A program made the position numbers and the translations under genes. A DNA stretch of 64,000 nt, taken from NCBI GenBank assembly GCA_020284085.1, contig JACEVL010000807.1:114501-178500 (forward strand), read 5' to 3'. Positions 11,057 through 22,237 of the stretch are shown here, piece after piece. This DNA comes from Aporrectodea caliginosa. Lineage: Eukaryota; Annelida; Clitellata; Crassiclitellata; Lumbricidae. The notes under the pieces are model-generated. The model saw only the letters and a list, made by a program, of their open reading frames with translations. It was not told the origin of the DNA and searched no databases. The stretch's first letter is position 1. The number at the start of each line of letters is the position of its first letter.

Positions 11057-11686
11057 GTTACTATAACGAACAGTTCAAACAATGCTTAACCTAAAATGCT
11101 TTGTTTTACGCAATCCAAGCGAAAGATACCAGCGAAGAAATGGATGTCTTGGTAAGTCACTATAAGCGTCCGAGACTTTCAAGTCTTTGCAGCCTTCTTA
11201 ACAACGAGCTACGCACGACTCCGGTATAGGCTACAACGCGTTGAGAACATCGGGCCACAGCGTACCTGGTGTCCTATATACTTTATGCAGGCAAACAGGT
11301 TCATAAATTTATTGAGTACCAAGAGCACTGAGCTATTCGCAGAATTCTCACTGACTATAATTATGCCCTCTTATTATAGCGTCGTATAGCCTGAGGGTTG
11401 AGTCACGTACACATAGCCTACAACACAGGTGCAAGCACGACATAGACGAACTACCTTAATCAATGATGGGATTATTATACAGCTTGCCTACCTGAATGAT
11501 TTACAATGACACAATGATTACTCTGCCCTGTTATAGTAATAGTCTAATAGACCTTATACGCCTCACCTGTCTGGTGACGTAGCCTGACGCTATATTTAGA
11601 CACGATTTCGTGCACGCTGAGCGCATACAATGTCATGTGTGGTAAAATACAACGCTTATTAACCGATCTCCCGTGCGCAGAGGCTA

Positions 11687-11717
<31 letters not shown>

Positions 11718-13799
11718 GCATATTGTTATGTTATATATTATATATATATATATTTATATATATATGCCTACATTAAATATTTATTATATGCTGGATATTT
11801 ATTGTGTGTGCACTTGTGTCTGGCTAGTATTCTGTGTAAGCACTTGAAAGTCTAACTCGTATGAGCCTAAACGAACGTCTTTATCACGAAGATGTTCTTA
11901 ACTAGGCCTAGGCCTATATAAAACACAGGAAGAAGGGGCAACGTCAGGACTAAAGAACAGATGAGTCATGCATCCATGTCCTTCACTTCAAGAATAAACG
12001 TTATTTCAGGCCGGGAAAAGCGAATAGGATCTCATTACTCATTCTAAATCGCTACATCATCGTCATCATCATCGTCGCCATCATCATCATATCATAATCA
12101 TCGTCATAGTCGTCACCGTCATCATCGTCACCATCGTCATCCTCCTCCTTCTCCTCCTTCTCCTCCTCCTCCTCCTCCTCCTCCTCCTCCTCCTCCTCAT
12201 CATCATCATCATCATTATCATCATAATCGTGACATTCTCCTTTCTCCCTCTATTCTTCTCCTTCTGTTAATTTTTCTTATTTCCTCCTCCTCCTTCCCTC
12301 CTCCTCCTCTTTTTCTTCCACCTGCTCCCGATCCTCGTCTTTGTCTTTCTTCTTTTTCTACTTCTCCTTCCTGCTTCTCAGTTGTACCGGTAATTCTCAT
12401 CATCCATGACACAATCGCCGTCACCATCTTCACCGGGACTGCAAACTCCACTCCTACTCTTATTACAAACTTCACGCATGTGACTTCAGATAATTATACC
12501 AGAAGTCGAAAGTCAGTTACTATTCTTAGAAATGCTTCATAGCCCGAGGAATGCACAAGTAGGTCCTATAGATAGCTTGCCCAAAGACCCCCTTAATTGC
12601 ATTGGCTGGCTCCTAGGACTGCTTCCAAAAGTTTCTTCCTCGTTCTTGGAGCGACCAGGAAACGCTTGCGAAATCAGACGAAATCTCATGTGAAGGCAAT
12701 GGAGGCCAAAAACGTAGCCTTTTCTGAGTCGTGACTCGTGAGATGCTTTGGCTTAATTTACCGTAAGTCAGCTTAATCGCGTGAGTGACTTATAGCCCGA
12801 GGAGCACACAAGTAAATAGCTTGGTTAATATTAATTCCTGTTACTAGGCTCTAAAGAATTGGTGACTTTCCATACGTTAGCGAATGTCCAAGTTGATGTT
12901 ATGACCCTCTTCCAAAGTCAACAATTAAGTCTTCTTCTGAACTGAGAAGATAATTATAGTTGCCTAGTTCGAAGTTTATCGTTCACCTTTATCAACAATA
13001 GTCGCAGCAAAAGATTTTCGCCAATTTGCGTAGATTTCAAATAAGATTCATAGCAGTCATTCAACTTGTTATGTTATGATATAACTGAATATTCGTAATC
13101 GTAAACTCCTAAAGCTCTACTCTAAAGCTAGTGCAGGGCACCAGCTTATTCACAAGCGTATAAGAGGAGTTTTCCATTTATGGATCAATGTCCAGTGTAT
13201 ACAGGTCCGAGTCCGGTTGCCAGAGATATGGCCATAGACAGGAGGCAGAGCAGTTGCTAAGGTGGGTTTCGTTAAGGAAAAGATAGCTTGGAAGGCAGAG
13301 GATCAGATGGATTATGGTAGGACTTATTGAAGGGCTGTGACTTCAAATTGGAATGGAAAGCATGTGGAATACAAACTCAAGTCGGTCTTGTTTTGTACTG
13401 GCTGACTCTTCTGAAGGCGACGGAGACCAAAAGCGTAGCCTTCTGTGAGTCGTGAGATGTTTTGACTTAAGTTATAGCATGAGTGACTCACAATTTTGTA
13501 TTCTGCAGTTACAATTCACGCAAATGAGACTAATGCTTTCTAATAAGGAAACCTTGAGTGTCAGGCTTTGCTGATGACTGTCACGCATGCCTTAGTTTCG
13601 AGTTTGTTGTAAATTCATACTTAGACGAAGTGGTTAAATTGCTCACCCAGAATTTTTGCAAACCTAAAGCCTGAGCCTGTCTGAAGAAACTATAAACGAT
13701 ACTCGCTATTCGCTATTTGGAAAACACATAAAATTTATAAAACAAGAATCATAATTATTGTGACAAAAGCACATTTAGGTTAAGGCTTTACTCTTTTAG
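11057..13799. other. Region upstream of the NZF gene, low-complexity and direct repeats
   Basis: No exon was recognised. It holds a TA tract (11688-11765), a CAT/TCC-rich stretch (12058-12230) and diverged direct repeats. One pair is 12690-12800 versus 13415-13490 (AACGTAGCCTTTTCTGAGTCG versions). The promoter of the NZF gene should lie near 11060-11300, but no core element stands out. Confidence 0.5.
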
Positions 13800-13866
13800 G
13801 TGGCAGATATCAAATCCGAGGGACCGGATCTCAGATCCGACGAGATCCGGCTGAATTTAACCACTG
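13800..13866 (-). repeat. Right inverted repeat flanking the NZF gene block
   Basis: It ends CCGGCTGAATTTAACCACTG and is the reverse complement of 9252-9319 over nearly its whole length. Together the two bound 4.6 kb that includes the intronless NZF-finger gene. Confidence 0.85.
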
Positions 13867-14238
13867 CCTAGACCTATTAGTCTTACTTAGCCACATGTAT
13901 AAGTACATGGCTACATGCAGGCCTTATTGATATTCTGGATACAGGCCTACTGATCTTTGGGATACAACAGTACTGTCATTATTTGTCACAATCGTCGTCA
14001 TTAGCAACAGTCTATGCATATGGTTTCCTCGTTCCTCTTCGTCATACTCACCTTAATTATCCTCATCATCAACAACATTATACCATAGGACTACGTATAT
14101 GCAACGTACATGTAATAATAGATTTAGATTCACGCTTGCTAGGTCAGCCTAATAATAAAAATAGCAACCTTACGCAGTGCGAGCAAGGTCAACCTATTAA
14201 TAACTTAGATACATGACTCCATGAGCGCTTGGTCCTGC

Positions 14239-14309
<71 letters not shown>

Positions 14310-15414
14310 TGTAATAATTATGTGGGGTATAACCTGGCGTTGTACGGACCGTACACGGCTTGCCACCATGCCCACAAAGAGCCCACATGGGGCCTGCATA
14401 GAGCCCATATGAATACCATCTGATCCCCATGACAATGCTGGCAGGGCGGTGGCCTGAGATGGTTTGGCACCCATTCAAACCGACGGTGGCGAAGGATCTC
14501 ACCCATCAGTTCATTAAGAATGAGTAGGGTGGGCCATATTATTGTCGCTATGGAAAAGTGCACATTAACATTTTAAATAACTCAGCGCCATTGTGAGCTA
14601 CTAAAATGCGCTATAATAGGTGCTCTCATACATACATACATACATACATACATGCATACATGCATACATGCATACATACATGCATACATACATACATACA
14701 TACATACATACATACATACACACGTACATGCATACATACATACATGCATACATGCATACATGCATACATGCATGCATGCATACATGCATACTTGCATACA
14801 TGCATACATACATACATACATACACAATTACACATATACATACACACATACACATATACATACACATACATTATCTCGCTAATAATAAAGGCTGTGAGAA
14901 CACGAAAAGGTTCTTTAATAAAGAAGATATGCTGGGATCATGTTAACACAGCTAGAAAGTCTGTGACAATAATTATTGCTTTCATGGCTCTTAGCTAGCA
15001 GAGAATAACAATGCATCTTTGGCAGAAGGGACATTTTCCGTACTGTGGGGGAGAGGCAAATTGTTCAATTTCCAACTGGTTATCCGGGTTATTGACTGTG
15101 GTAAATTAACCTTTCGAGGTATTATTGACCAGAGTGATTACTTAATGAAAAGACACCAAATTGAAGCTTTGTCGTAAGCCATAACCGTCTATGTCCGGTC
15201 GTGCTTCTTGTCGCTAGATATAGTATTTTATTTTACAGTGCATTCCGCGTTACTGACCGGTTGCGAACCTCCACTGAGGCGGTGACTGTACATGATGTAG
15301 GAATGGACCTTGAGGAAGTCCTTCACTCACAGTTGCTCAGCGCCATAAATCTTCTATTCGTATGGTCGTGTGTGGACTTCTGAACTTTGGAAGGAGGGCA
15401 ATATCAAATATAGT

Positions 15415-15473
<59 letters not shown>

Positions 15474-16120
15474 CCATAACCATAACCACGCTTTTATTGA
15501 AACCAGTTGAACAAAGTTTGACAAGAGACAAGATAAACAATGATGATGTTGGTTCAAAGGGGAGTCCTAAAAGGGCCTAAGCCCCGCTGACAAGGGTCAC
15601 CCTAAAGTAAAGTAATGCTAGTAATAAGTAATATATATATATATATATATATATATACACTGATAGGCCTAACCTACGAGCATAAAACAGGCAGCCGTAT
15701 TTTAAGAACCACACCCGATCAATTCATTGAAAAACCAGCATAGCCATATACGGTCGCTTTAGAAAAACGTGTATGTTTATTTTATTTTTTCATCTTGACA
15801 ATTCACTGCATGCTTCTTCGGTGTGTGTTGACAGCATGGCTAGGCCTATGGTTCTCAGTAAATCATTTGGCCGACAGTCATGACTGAGTACTTGGCATTC
15901 CTCCAGAATGACGCCCGACATTGCATCGACTTCGTGCGTGTTCAGTGGGCCGCATTATGACTAATACTAACACGGCTAGACAGCAGAAGAGACAGACTAA
16001 TGAATAGACGTCTCTAGCTTTTCATGGAACTAGCAAAGCCTTGCACGAAGCGGTTCTAACACAGATGAAATTTGTCCTGTGCCTTTTAAACCCTAAATCG
16101 TATTGTATTGTATTGTATTG
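13867..16120. other. Gene-poor stretch rich in microsatellites
   Basis: It contains TA repeats at 14242-14306, 15416-15472 and 15632-15657, and a CATA/CATG array at 14630-14872. Frames over these arrays are artefacts. No gene is seen in the rest. Confidence 0.6.
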
Positions 16121-16121
16121 A

Positions 16122-16690
16122 AAGATTTATAAAGCGCTTCTCACAGTGCACGCCAATAAGAGGCGCTCCCAATGCGAAAGTCCCCGAGAATAAAGACAAG
16201 TTTTGAGGTAGTGAAAAGGTGTAGCAGGGTCACCGGATAGTTTCATAATTTATGGTGATGCGTACTAAGGTGGGAAGTTGATTCCATAGCGAAGGGAAAG
16301 TGCAGTAAAAGGCACGGGACTGGGCTATGGCCGTTCTCACACGAGGAACAAAAAGATCACGACGATCCGAAGAGCGGAGCGGGTAAAGTGAAGCAGCCGA
16401 GGTGGGCTACGTATGGAATCACAGAGAAACTTAGGGGCAATACCCAAGTGGGATCGGTAAATGAGGATAAGTACCTTTACCTGGATACGTGCAGTAAGAG
16501 AAAGCCAATGTAGATGTTCAAACATGAATGTATAGAGATATGGGAGAATCGCTGGAGACGGGCAATAAGTCTGGCTGCTGCATAAAGAACCGACTGTAGA
16601 GGGGAGAGGCGCACTTTAGGGAGGCCAACAAAGAGGGAATTACAATAGTCTATGCGAGAGCAAAATGAAGGCATGCACTATTGAGGTAAA
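16122..16690 (-). mobile_element. LINE 3' part (CR1/L2-like), decayed
   Basis: Minus-strand frames give SRIDYCNSLFVGLP and LHWLSLTARIQVKVLILIYR, the conserved C-terminal reverse-transcriptase region of Jockey/CR1/L2 elements, in two frames. The 3' end is a GCGCTTTATAAAT-type tail with TATTG repeats at 16097-16120. Confidence 0.8.
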
Positions 16691-16760
16691 GACCAAAGAA
16701 CAAACAGATCTTCGGACTGCCTTCAGACGTCGGATATGGTAATAGCAGGATTAGTGATGT

Positions 16761-16967
<207 letters not shown>

Positions 16968-17290
16968 ATCAAGAGTGATGTAAATGTAATGTAAGTCTCC
17001 GAAATTTCTCACCACCATACAAAAGCAACGTCAGGGACACAGCTTACCAACCACCTGCGCTGTATCAAGTCAAGTCCGTAATCAGTAGCTTAGCCAGGTT
17101 TTAACACCAGAGGGAGCGAGCACACAAAAACCACTTCCCGAATAAATAATTTCAGGTAATTACATTCATTATGATTATACTACAAACATATTTCTTATTT
17201 TCAATAGAAACACTGAAATACCCAAAAGGTGGCAAAAGCAATAATTATGTAAAGTAAATTAGTAATACTAATAGTATTGTATACTATAGG

Positions 17291-17690
17291 ATCCTGAGTG
17301 GCCTAGTGGGTTGGTAGCCTGCTCGTCACGCCGGCGCCCCGGGTTCGATACCCGGTCGGTCGGTTTATCAGAGATTAATTTCTCGGATCTTTACTGCGGG
17401 TGGCTCGGTCGCATTATAAACGTGGAGTACAATACAATACAACACAACACAACACAATATACTGGGGCGCGGTGGTATAGGGGTACAATGTATGTTCGGT
17501 GCCTTGCAGCTGGAGGGTTGAGGGTTCGAATCCACCTCAAAGCCGCCGCGTAGGGACCCTGGGCAAGTCCTTCACTCGCAATTGCTCATGCGCTTCGGCG
17601 TGAAACTCCGATTCAGCGTTCGCGCAGTAGTCGGGAGCGCCTCTGAATGGGAAATCTGGTAGGGGCGCTATAACAAGTGTTCAAATACAA
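17291..17690 (+). mobile_element. Composite SINE: tRNA-like head A + AACAC linker + tRNA-like head B
   Basis: Head A starts TCCTGAGTGGCCTAGTGGG (A box) with B box GGTTCGATACC and runs to GTGGAGTAC at 17430. An AATAC/AACAC linker follows to 17461. Head B then begins with GCGGTGGTATAGGGGTA and GGTTCGAATCC and ends at the GGGGCGCTATAACAAG tail. The same A-linker-B order recurs on the minus strand at 19856-19466. Confidence 0.82.
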
Positions 17691-19168
17691 TACAATACTA
17701 TAACATAACGTTACAGACACAACCAATTACAACAACCCTTTTCGTCTAGGTTTCATTTTAGCAACGTTGTCAATTATTACTTAGTCATAATCCACTTGAC
17801 TAGAGAACTGTCCCTTTGCGGTCGCATTCAAGGCTGAACAAGACAATCTGGCCTTATCCATTGTAGAACATACAGTAGCCTACGTAGCCTACGATTTAAT
17901 GAGTTTGAGTCGTCTGCAAGATCGTTCCACACCAGCGCTGTTTATAATTGGCTTGGTTTTGTATTTATGTAGCCTAGCCTTAGCAGCGCCTATGCGCGGC
18001 TTATCCTTAGATTGATAGGTACCATATGCATGCTATAATAAAACTAGATGTTTACCCGTCCTAAGACGGAAAAATTCCTTCAATGAGGCTTTCATGTAGG
18101 CCTACTCACAAAGAAAAGAAAAAGCTTAGATGGCGATCGAAAGAATAAGAATCTTGCGATTAGTGAGAAGATCGTCAAAAGGGGTAGGAAACCGGATATT
18201 GATGAAGTGCCAAGGGTTATAGCATCAGTATGGGAATTGTAAAAAAAATAACTGGGGGGTTAGACGTTGATTTATGTGCAGTTTGGGTGTGAAATGTAGA
18301 CTTTACTATGGGAGCCTAAAAAAGACTAGGGGTTGAACCCCCCAACCCCCGGCAATTCTCACCCTGTATAGCATGAACTGAAGTTGTAAATATAACGCCA
18401 ATCTTTTAGGTCAGTAGATCCGAGACTGGGCCGCACACCTGGAAACCCATCCATCCTGGTGTAGCCATGTGGTCAGGATGAGGTGTGAAGAAAGTTCCGT
18501 CCAAAACGCAATGTGATTCTCCTTACAAATTTTATTTTAGCTGTGGCCCACAGTTGCAGTTATAGTTGATGGTTTTTCATTTCAGTTATAGATACAGTTA
18601 TGCATGGTTAGTATTATTTTAAAGTGATAGTTATTGCTGCAGTTGCTGGCTTTTTTATTTTCATTTTAGTTATAGTTACAGTTATAGTAGGCTACGTATT
18701 ATTTTAAAGTGATAAGACTTAGTTATAGTTACAGTTGCTGGATTTTTTTTTATTTCAGTCACTACTTATAGTTACAATAAGGCTAAGCGAGATTACCTAC
18801 AGTGTACAGTAATAGACAAAAAATATTTAGACCCGTTACAGAATTTGCTTGAGCTTCGAAAGGCTTTTAAGAATAGCTAGGTGCATTCAGCCTCGTATAC
18901 CGTGAGCGCATCGTAAACGCAATGGACAAATAGGCCTAGGCCTAAATAAAAACAGAACACATTGATAAACTTCATGAAAGTCGCCTTTAGGGGCCAGTCT
19001 ATTGTTGCTCAAGTCGATGTGTAGGTTCAAAGTTCAAAGTTCAAGTACAAGTTCAAAGTGGAAGGTGCAATTTTTAAAGACAAAGCTGAAAAGAGGAGGT
19101 AATCACTTTTCCCTGTCAGTATGGTGTGTGTGTGTGTGTGTTTGTGTGTGTGTGTTTGTGTGTGTAGT

Positions 19169-19285
19169 TGCTGTTTAACGACGCTGTGTCATAACAAAGA
19201 TGATTGCGTCGCCCTCCTCCTTTCTCCAGACTTGGGACTGGCGCCACCAGAAAAAGTTCTCCAGGCTTGGGACTGGCGCCACCAG
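19169..19285 (-). repeat. SINE 3'-tail fragment (GTCGTTAAA tail family)
   Basis: Read on the minus strand it ends GACACAGCGTCGTTAAACAG, preceded by GGCGACGC and CCAGTCCCAAG. Similar fragments are at 19917-20010 and 20063-20155. The solo head-A SINE at 55513 ends in a related AAAGTGTCGTTAAGCC tail. The CCAGTCCCAAG part is locally duplicated at 19228-19290. Confidence 0.65.
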
Positions 19286-19465
19286 AAAAAGACATATATA
19301 TGGATCATATATATTGTGTTCCATTTTAAACGTTTTATTAGCTTCCACCCAATCAATTCATTGAAACGCGAACAGAATCGAAGTAATAATTAAAGTTGCA
19401 ATAGAAAAACATGCATGTAGGCCCTTGTAGGGTATTGTATTGTATTGTATTGTATTGTATTGTAT

Positions 19466-19856
19466 TTGAACACTTGTTATAGCGCCCCTACCAGATTTCC
19501 CATTCAGAGGCGCTCCCGACTACTGCGCGAACGCTGAATCGGAGTTTCACGCCGAAGCGCATGAGCAATTGCGAGTGAAGGACTTGCCCAGGGTCCCTAC
19601 GCGGCAGCTTTGAGGTGGATTCGAACCCGCAACCCTCCAGCTGCAAGGCACCGAACATACCCCTAAACCACCGCGCCCCAGTTGTATTGTGATGTGTTGT
19701 ATTGTGTGTTGTATTGTACTCCACGTTTATAATGCGACCGAGCCACCCGCAGTAAAGATCCGAGAAATTAATCTCTGATAAACCGACCCGACCGGGAAGC
19801 GAACCCGGGCCGCCGGCGTGACGAGCAGGCTACCAACCCACTCGGCCACTCAGGGT
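19466..19856 (-). mobile_element. Composite SINE, second copy (head A + linker + head B)
   Basis: On the minus strand head A (19856-19716) is followed by an ACAATACAACAC-type linker and then head B (19681-19466). The downstream flank carries TATTG repeats (19436-19465). Order and linker match the copy at 17291. Confidence 0.82.
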
Positions 19857-20442
19857 AGGCCTATACACACTGATAATGTTTATTCAATCTGACTATATAT
19901 AATACATGATTGGTTAGTTGCTGTCTAACGACGTTGTGTCATAACGCAGATCGTCGCCCTCCTCCTTTCTTCAGACTTTGGACTGGCACTACCAGAGTAC
20001 GGGCATGGTGAACTTATTTCACATGTAGGGCCTATATAGCCTACATAGGCTACATGGTTATTGTTGCTGTTTAACGACACTGTGTCTGTAACAGAGAGAT
20101 TAGCGTCGCCCTCCTTTCTCCAGGCTTGGGACTGGTAGCACCCGGAAACGGTTGTCGCGCAGTTTCTCTTCTGTACAAGTGCATTGGTGTTTACATTTAG
20201 TGTTTTTCTTATGTTATAGACTGTTTCTCAATTTTAGTACGCATCTATTCGTTAGGTGTCTTCAACCACCTATAGCATAGTTTGCTATAATGTTTGTTGC
20301 TATGTATACAGATCACCACATTATTCATATTACAGAATAGCATTGATTCGGTCTAACGTTTGCCAGCTGCTTTTACAACAAGCTATATGCAATTAATAGG
20401 CCTAATGCTAATTAAGTCGATATTATCGTCAACGACGTATTA

Positions 20443-20853
20443 GGGGCCGTCCATAAAAGACGTCACGCAATTTTGACCGATTTTGAACCCCCTCCCCTCG
20501 TCACACTTCGTCACAAAAAGTAACACCCCCGCGCCTTGAAAAATGACGTCACAAAGCTCTAATCAACCCCCCCCCCAACCACATTTCCATGGCGAAGCAA
20601 AATGCTCCTTCATGGAACAAAATAATAGGAAGAGCATGCATATTTTAAAATCTAACGGTGACCAAATATTGAAATAATTAGAAAATTATTAATAATGGTG
20701 CCCGTATACATTAAAATAATAAAAAATAATGAAAATTTCATACTCAAAATTAGTGATGTTATTATTAAAATTAAATTGTTGTTATTTGTTAAATTTAATT
20801 ACATAGACCTGATGTGACGTCACATATCTCCGACGTCATTTATGGACGACCCC
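20443..20853. mobile_element. MITE with TTA target duplication (PIF/Harbinger-like)
   Basis: Inverted termini: GGGGCCGTCCATAAA at the left and TTTATGGACGACCCC at the right, followed inward by GACGTCA motifs. TTA directly flanks both ends. A 3-bp TWA duplication fits PIF/Harbinger. There is no coding capacity. Confidence 0.75.
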
Positions 20854-20859
20854 TTAACA

Positions 20860-22030
20860 AATAGTGACATAGTTTGCATTTCTTCTGGGCACTGTCACTT
20901 TAGAATAATTAAGAAGATATAGGCCTACCTTCTGATTCAAGAACATTCACAATTAAAATCGCACCCTTAATCTTTCTGAGCATCCGTGTTCAAGGTGATT
21001 ACGAGTCCAATGGGCGTTCAGAGGCTGCAAGGTGAATAACCGCTAATTGTGGTCGTAGGGTCCCATGTTTAGGCACCAACTCTATCGATCACATCTGCGC
21101 TTCTACATGCGCCTTATAAAAGCTAAAATCCAAACTAAAATATTAAAATTTGTAGGCCCTACGAACATCTATTAAACGTTAATCTGGCATGCTGAAATGT
21201 TTCATTTAGCCTATTTTTTTTAAATTTTAGTTTACTATTTACTAACTTTTTCGCTACTATTTGATAACTTTGTATAACTTTGTATGTACAGCGCCGTGCG
21301 TTTGCCAGCGTTTAATAAAGAACACACTTACTTACTTACTTACTAAAGGCATGCGCTAGACAAACTGCTCAAAATGTGTAATCTATGTAATAATGATAAT
21401 ATTGTTGTTGCCATATAAGAGGTCATTGGTTGTTGCTTGCACTTGTGTCTATATTTAGCTTTGAATGTAAATAAACAGACGTCATCGTCAGCTGACGATG
21501 AGAAAAATAATGGCTTCATTACACGGACATAAAACTTTTCAATAATATGATAATGGAACATATTGCATATTAAAGCGTGCAATTCTGAGTCGATTCAATT
21601 GAAATTTTGCATAAACTAAATTTATTTTAGTTTTAGCTATAAATATGTTACAACGCTATAGAAACTACGCTGGTTCTGTGCTTCTCGTGACGATCAATTT
21701 CATCCTCTCCGATAAAGACTCGATGAACTTTATTCCAAGAATGTTATATAAAAGCATGTACTAATTAACACATTCATAAGTAGCCATACTGTAAACCGTT
21801 ATTGTTAACCTACAGCGTTTTGCCTGTTGTTTTATGAATAATTGAATATGCATAATATTATAGGAATAATTGTTTCTATTTACGTTCTTGAAGTTTCTTT
21901 CTAGAGCAGAGAACCAGATTCATGCTCGGCCATGATGTGAATACTGAATCCATGCTCTTCTAGTGAAGCATCCGTACTTCTGCGTTGTGTAAGGACCTCC
22001 ACCGGGGAACCAGCGTGAAACAAATAAAGG
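20860..22030. other. Intergenic DNA upstream of WDR26
   Basis: No exon or complete repeat was recognised apart from ACTT repeats near 21330. CpG density rises from about 22090, which suggests that the WDR26 promoter and 5' UTR lie at about 21900-22237. Confidence 0.4.
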
Positions 22031-22237
22031 GAAATCTTTCAGTGGCTCTGATAACTTAGGAGGATCGGATTAGGGTGACATTTTTTTGGGAAAACTGAAT
22101 TTTGGAGGGGTTCTCCACTCCGCCGAAGCCAGGGTACTGCAAGCCTGGCCTCGTCGTCTGAGAACGAAGACGGCGACAAGCCGAATCCGCCGCGAAAAAG
22201 ACTGTGTCGAACGTCGGACTTCTGTGATCGAGCAATC

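Noticed and set aside
12221..12475. 84-codon minus-strand Arg/Glu-rich frame
   Set aside because: It comes from a CCT/TTC-rich low-complexity tract.
14606..14998. Several overlapping frames on both strands (CATA/CATG region)
   Set aside because: All are translations of a tetranucleotide array and occur in several frames at once.
17291..17365. tRNA gene
   Set aside because: A and B boxes are present, but the sequence continues into SINE body and tail and recurs at 19856 and 55513. No clean acceptor stem or anticodon arm is formed.
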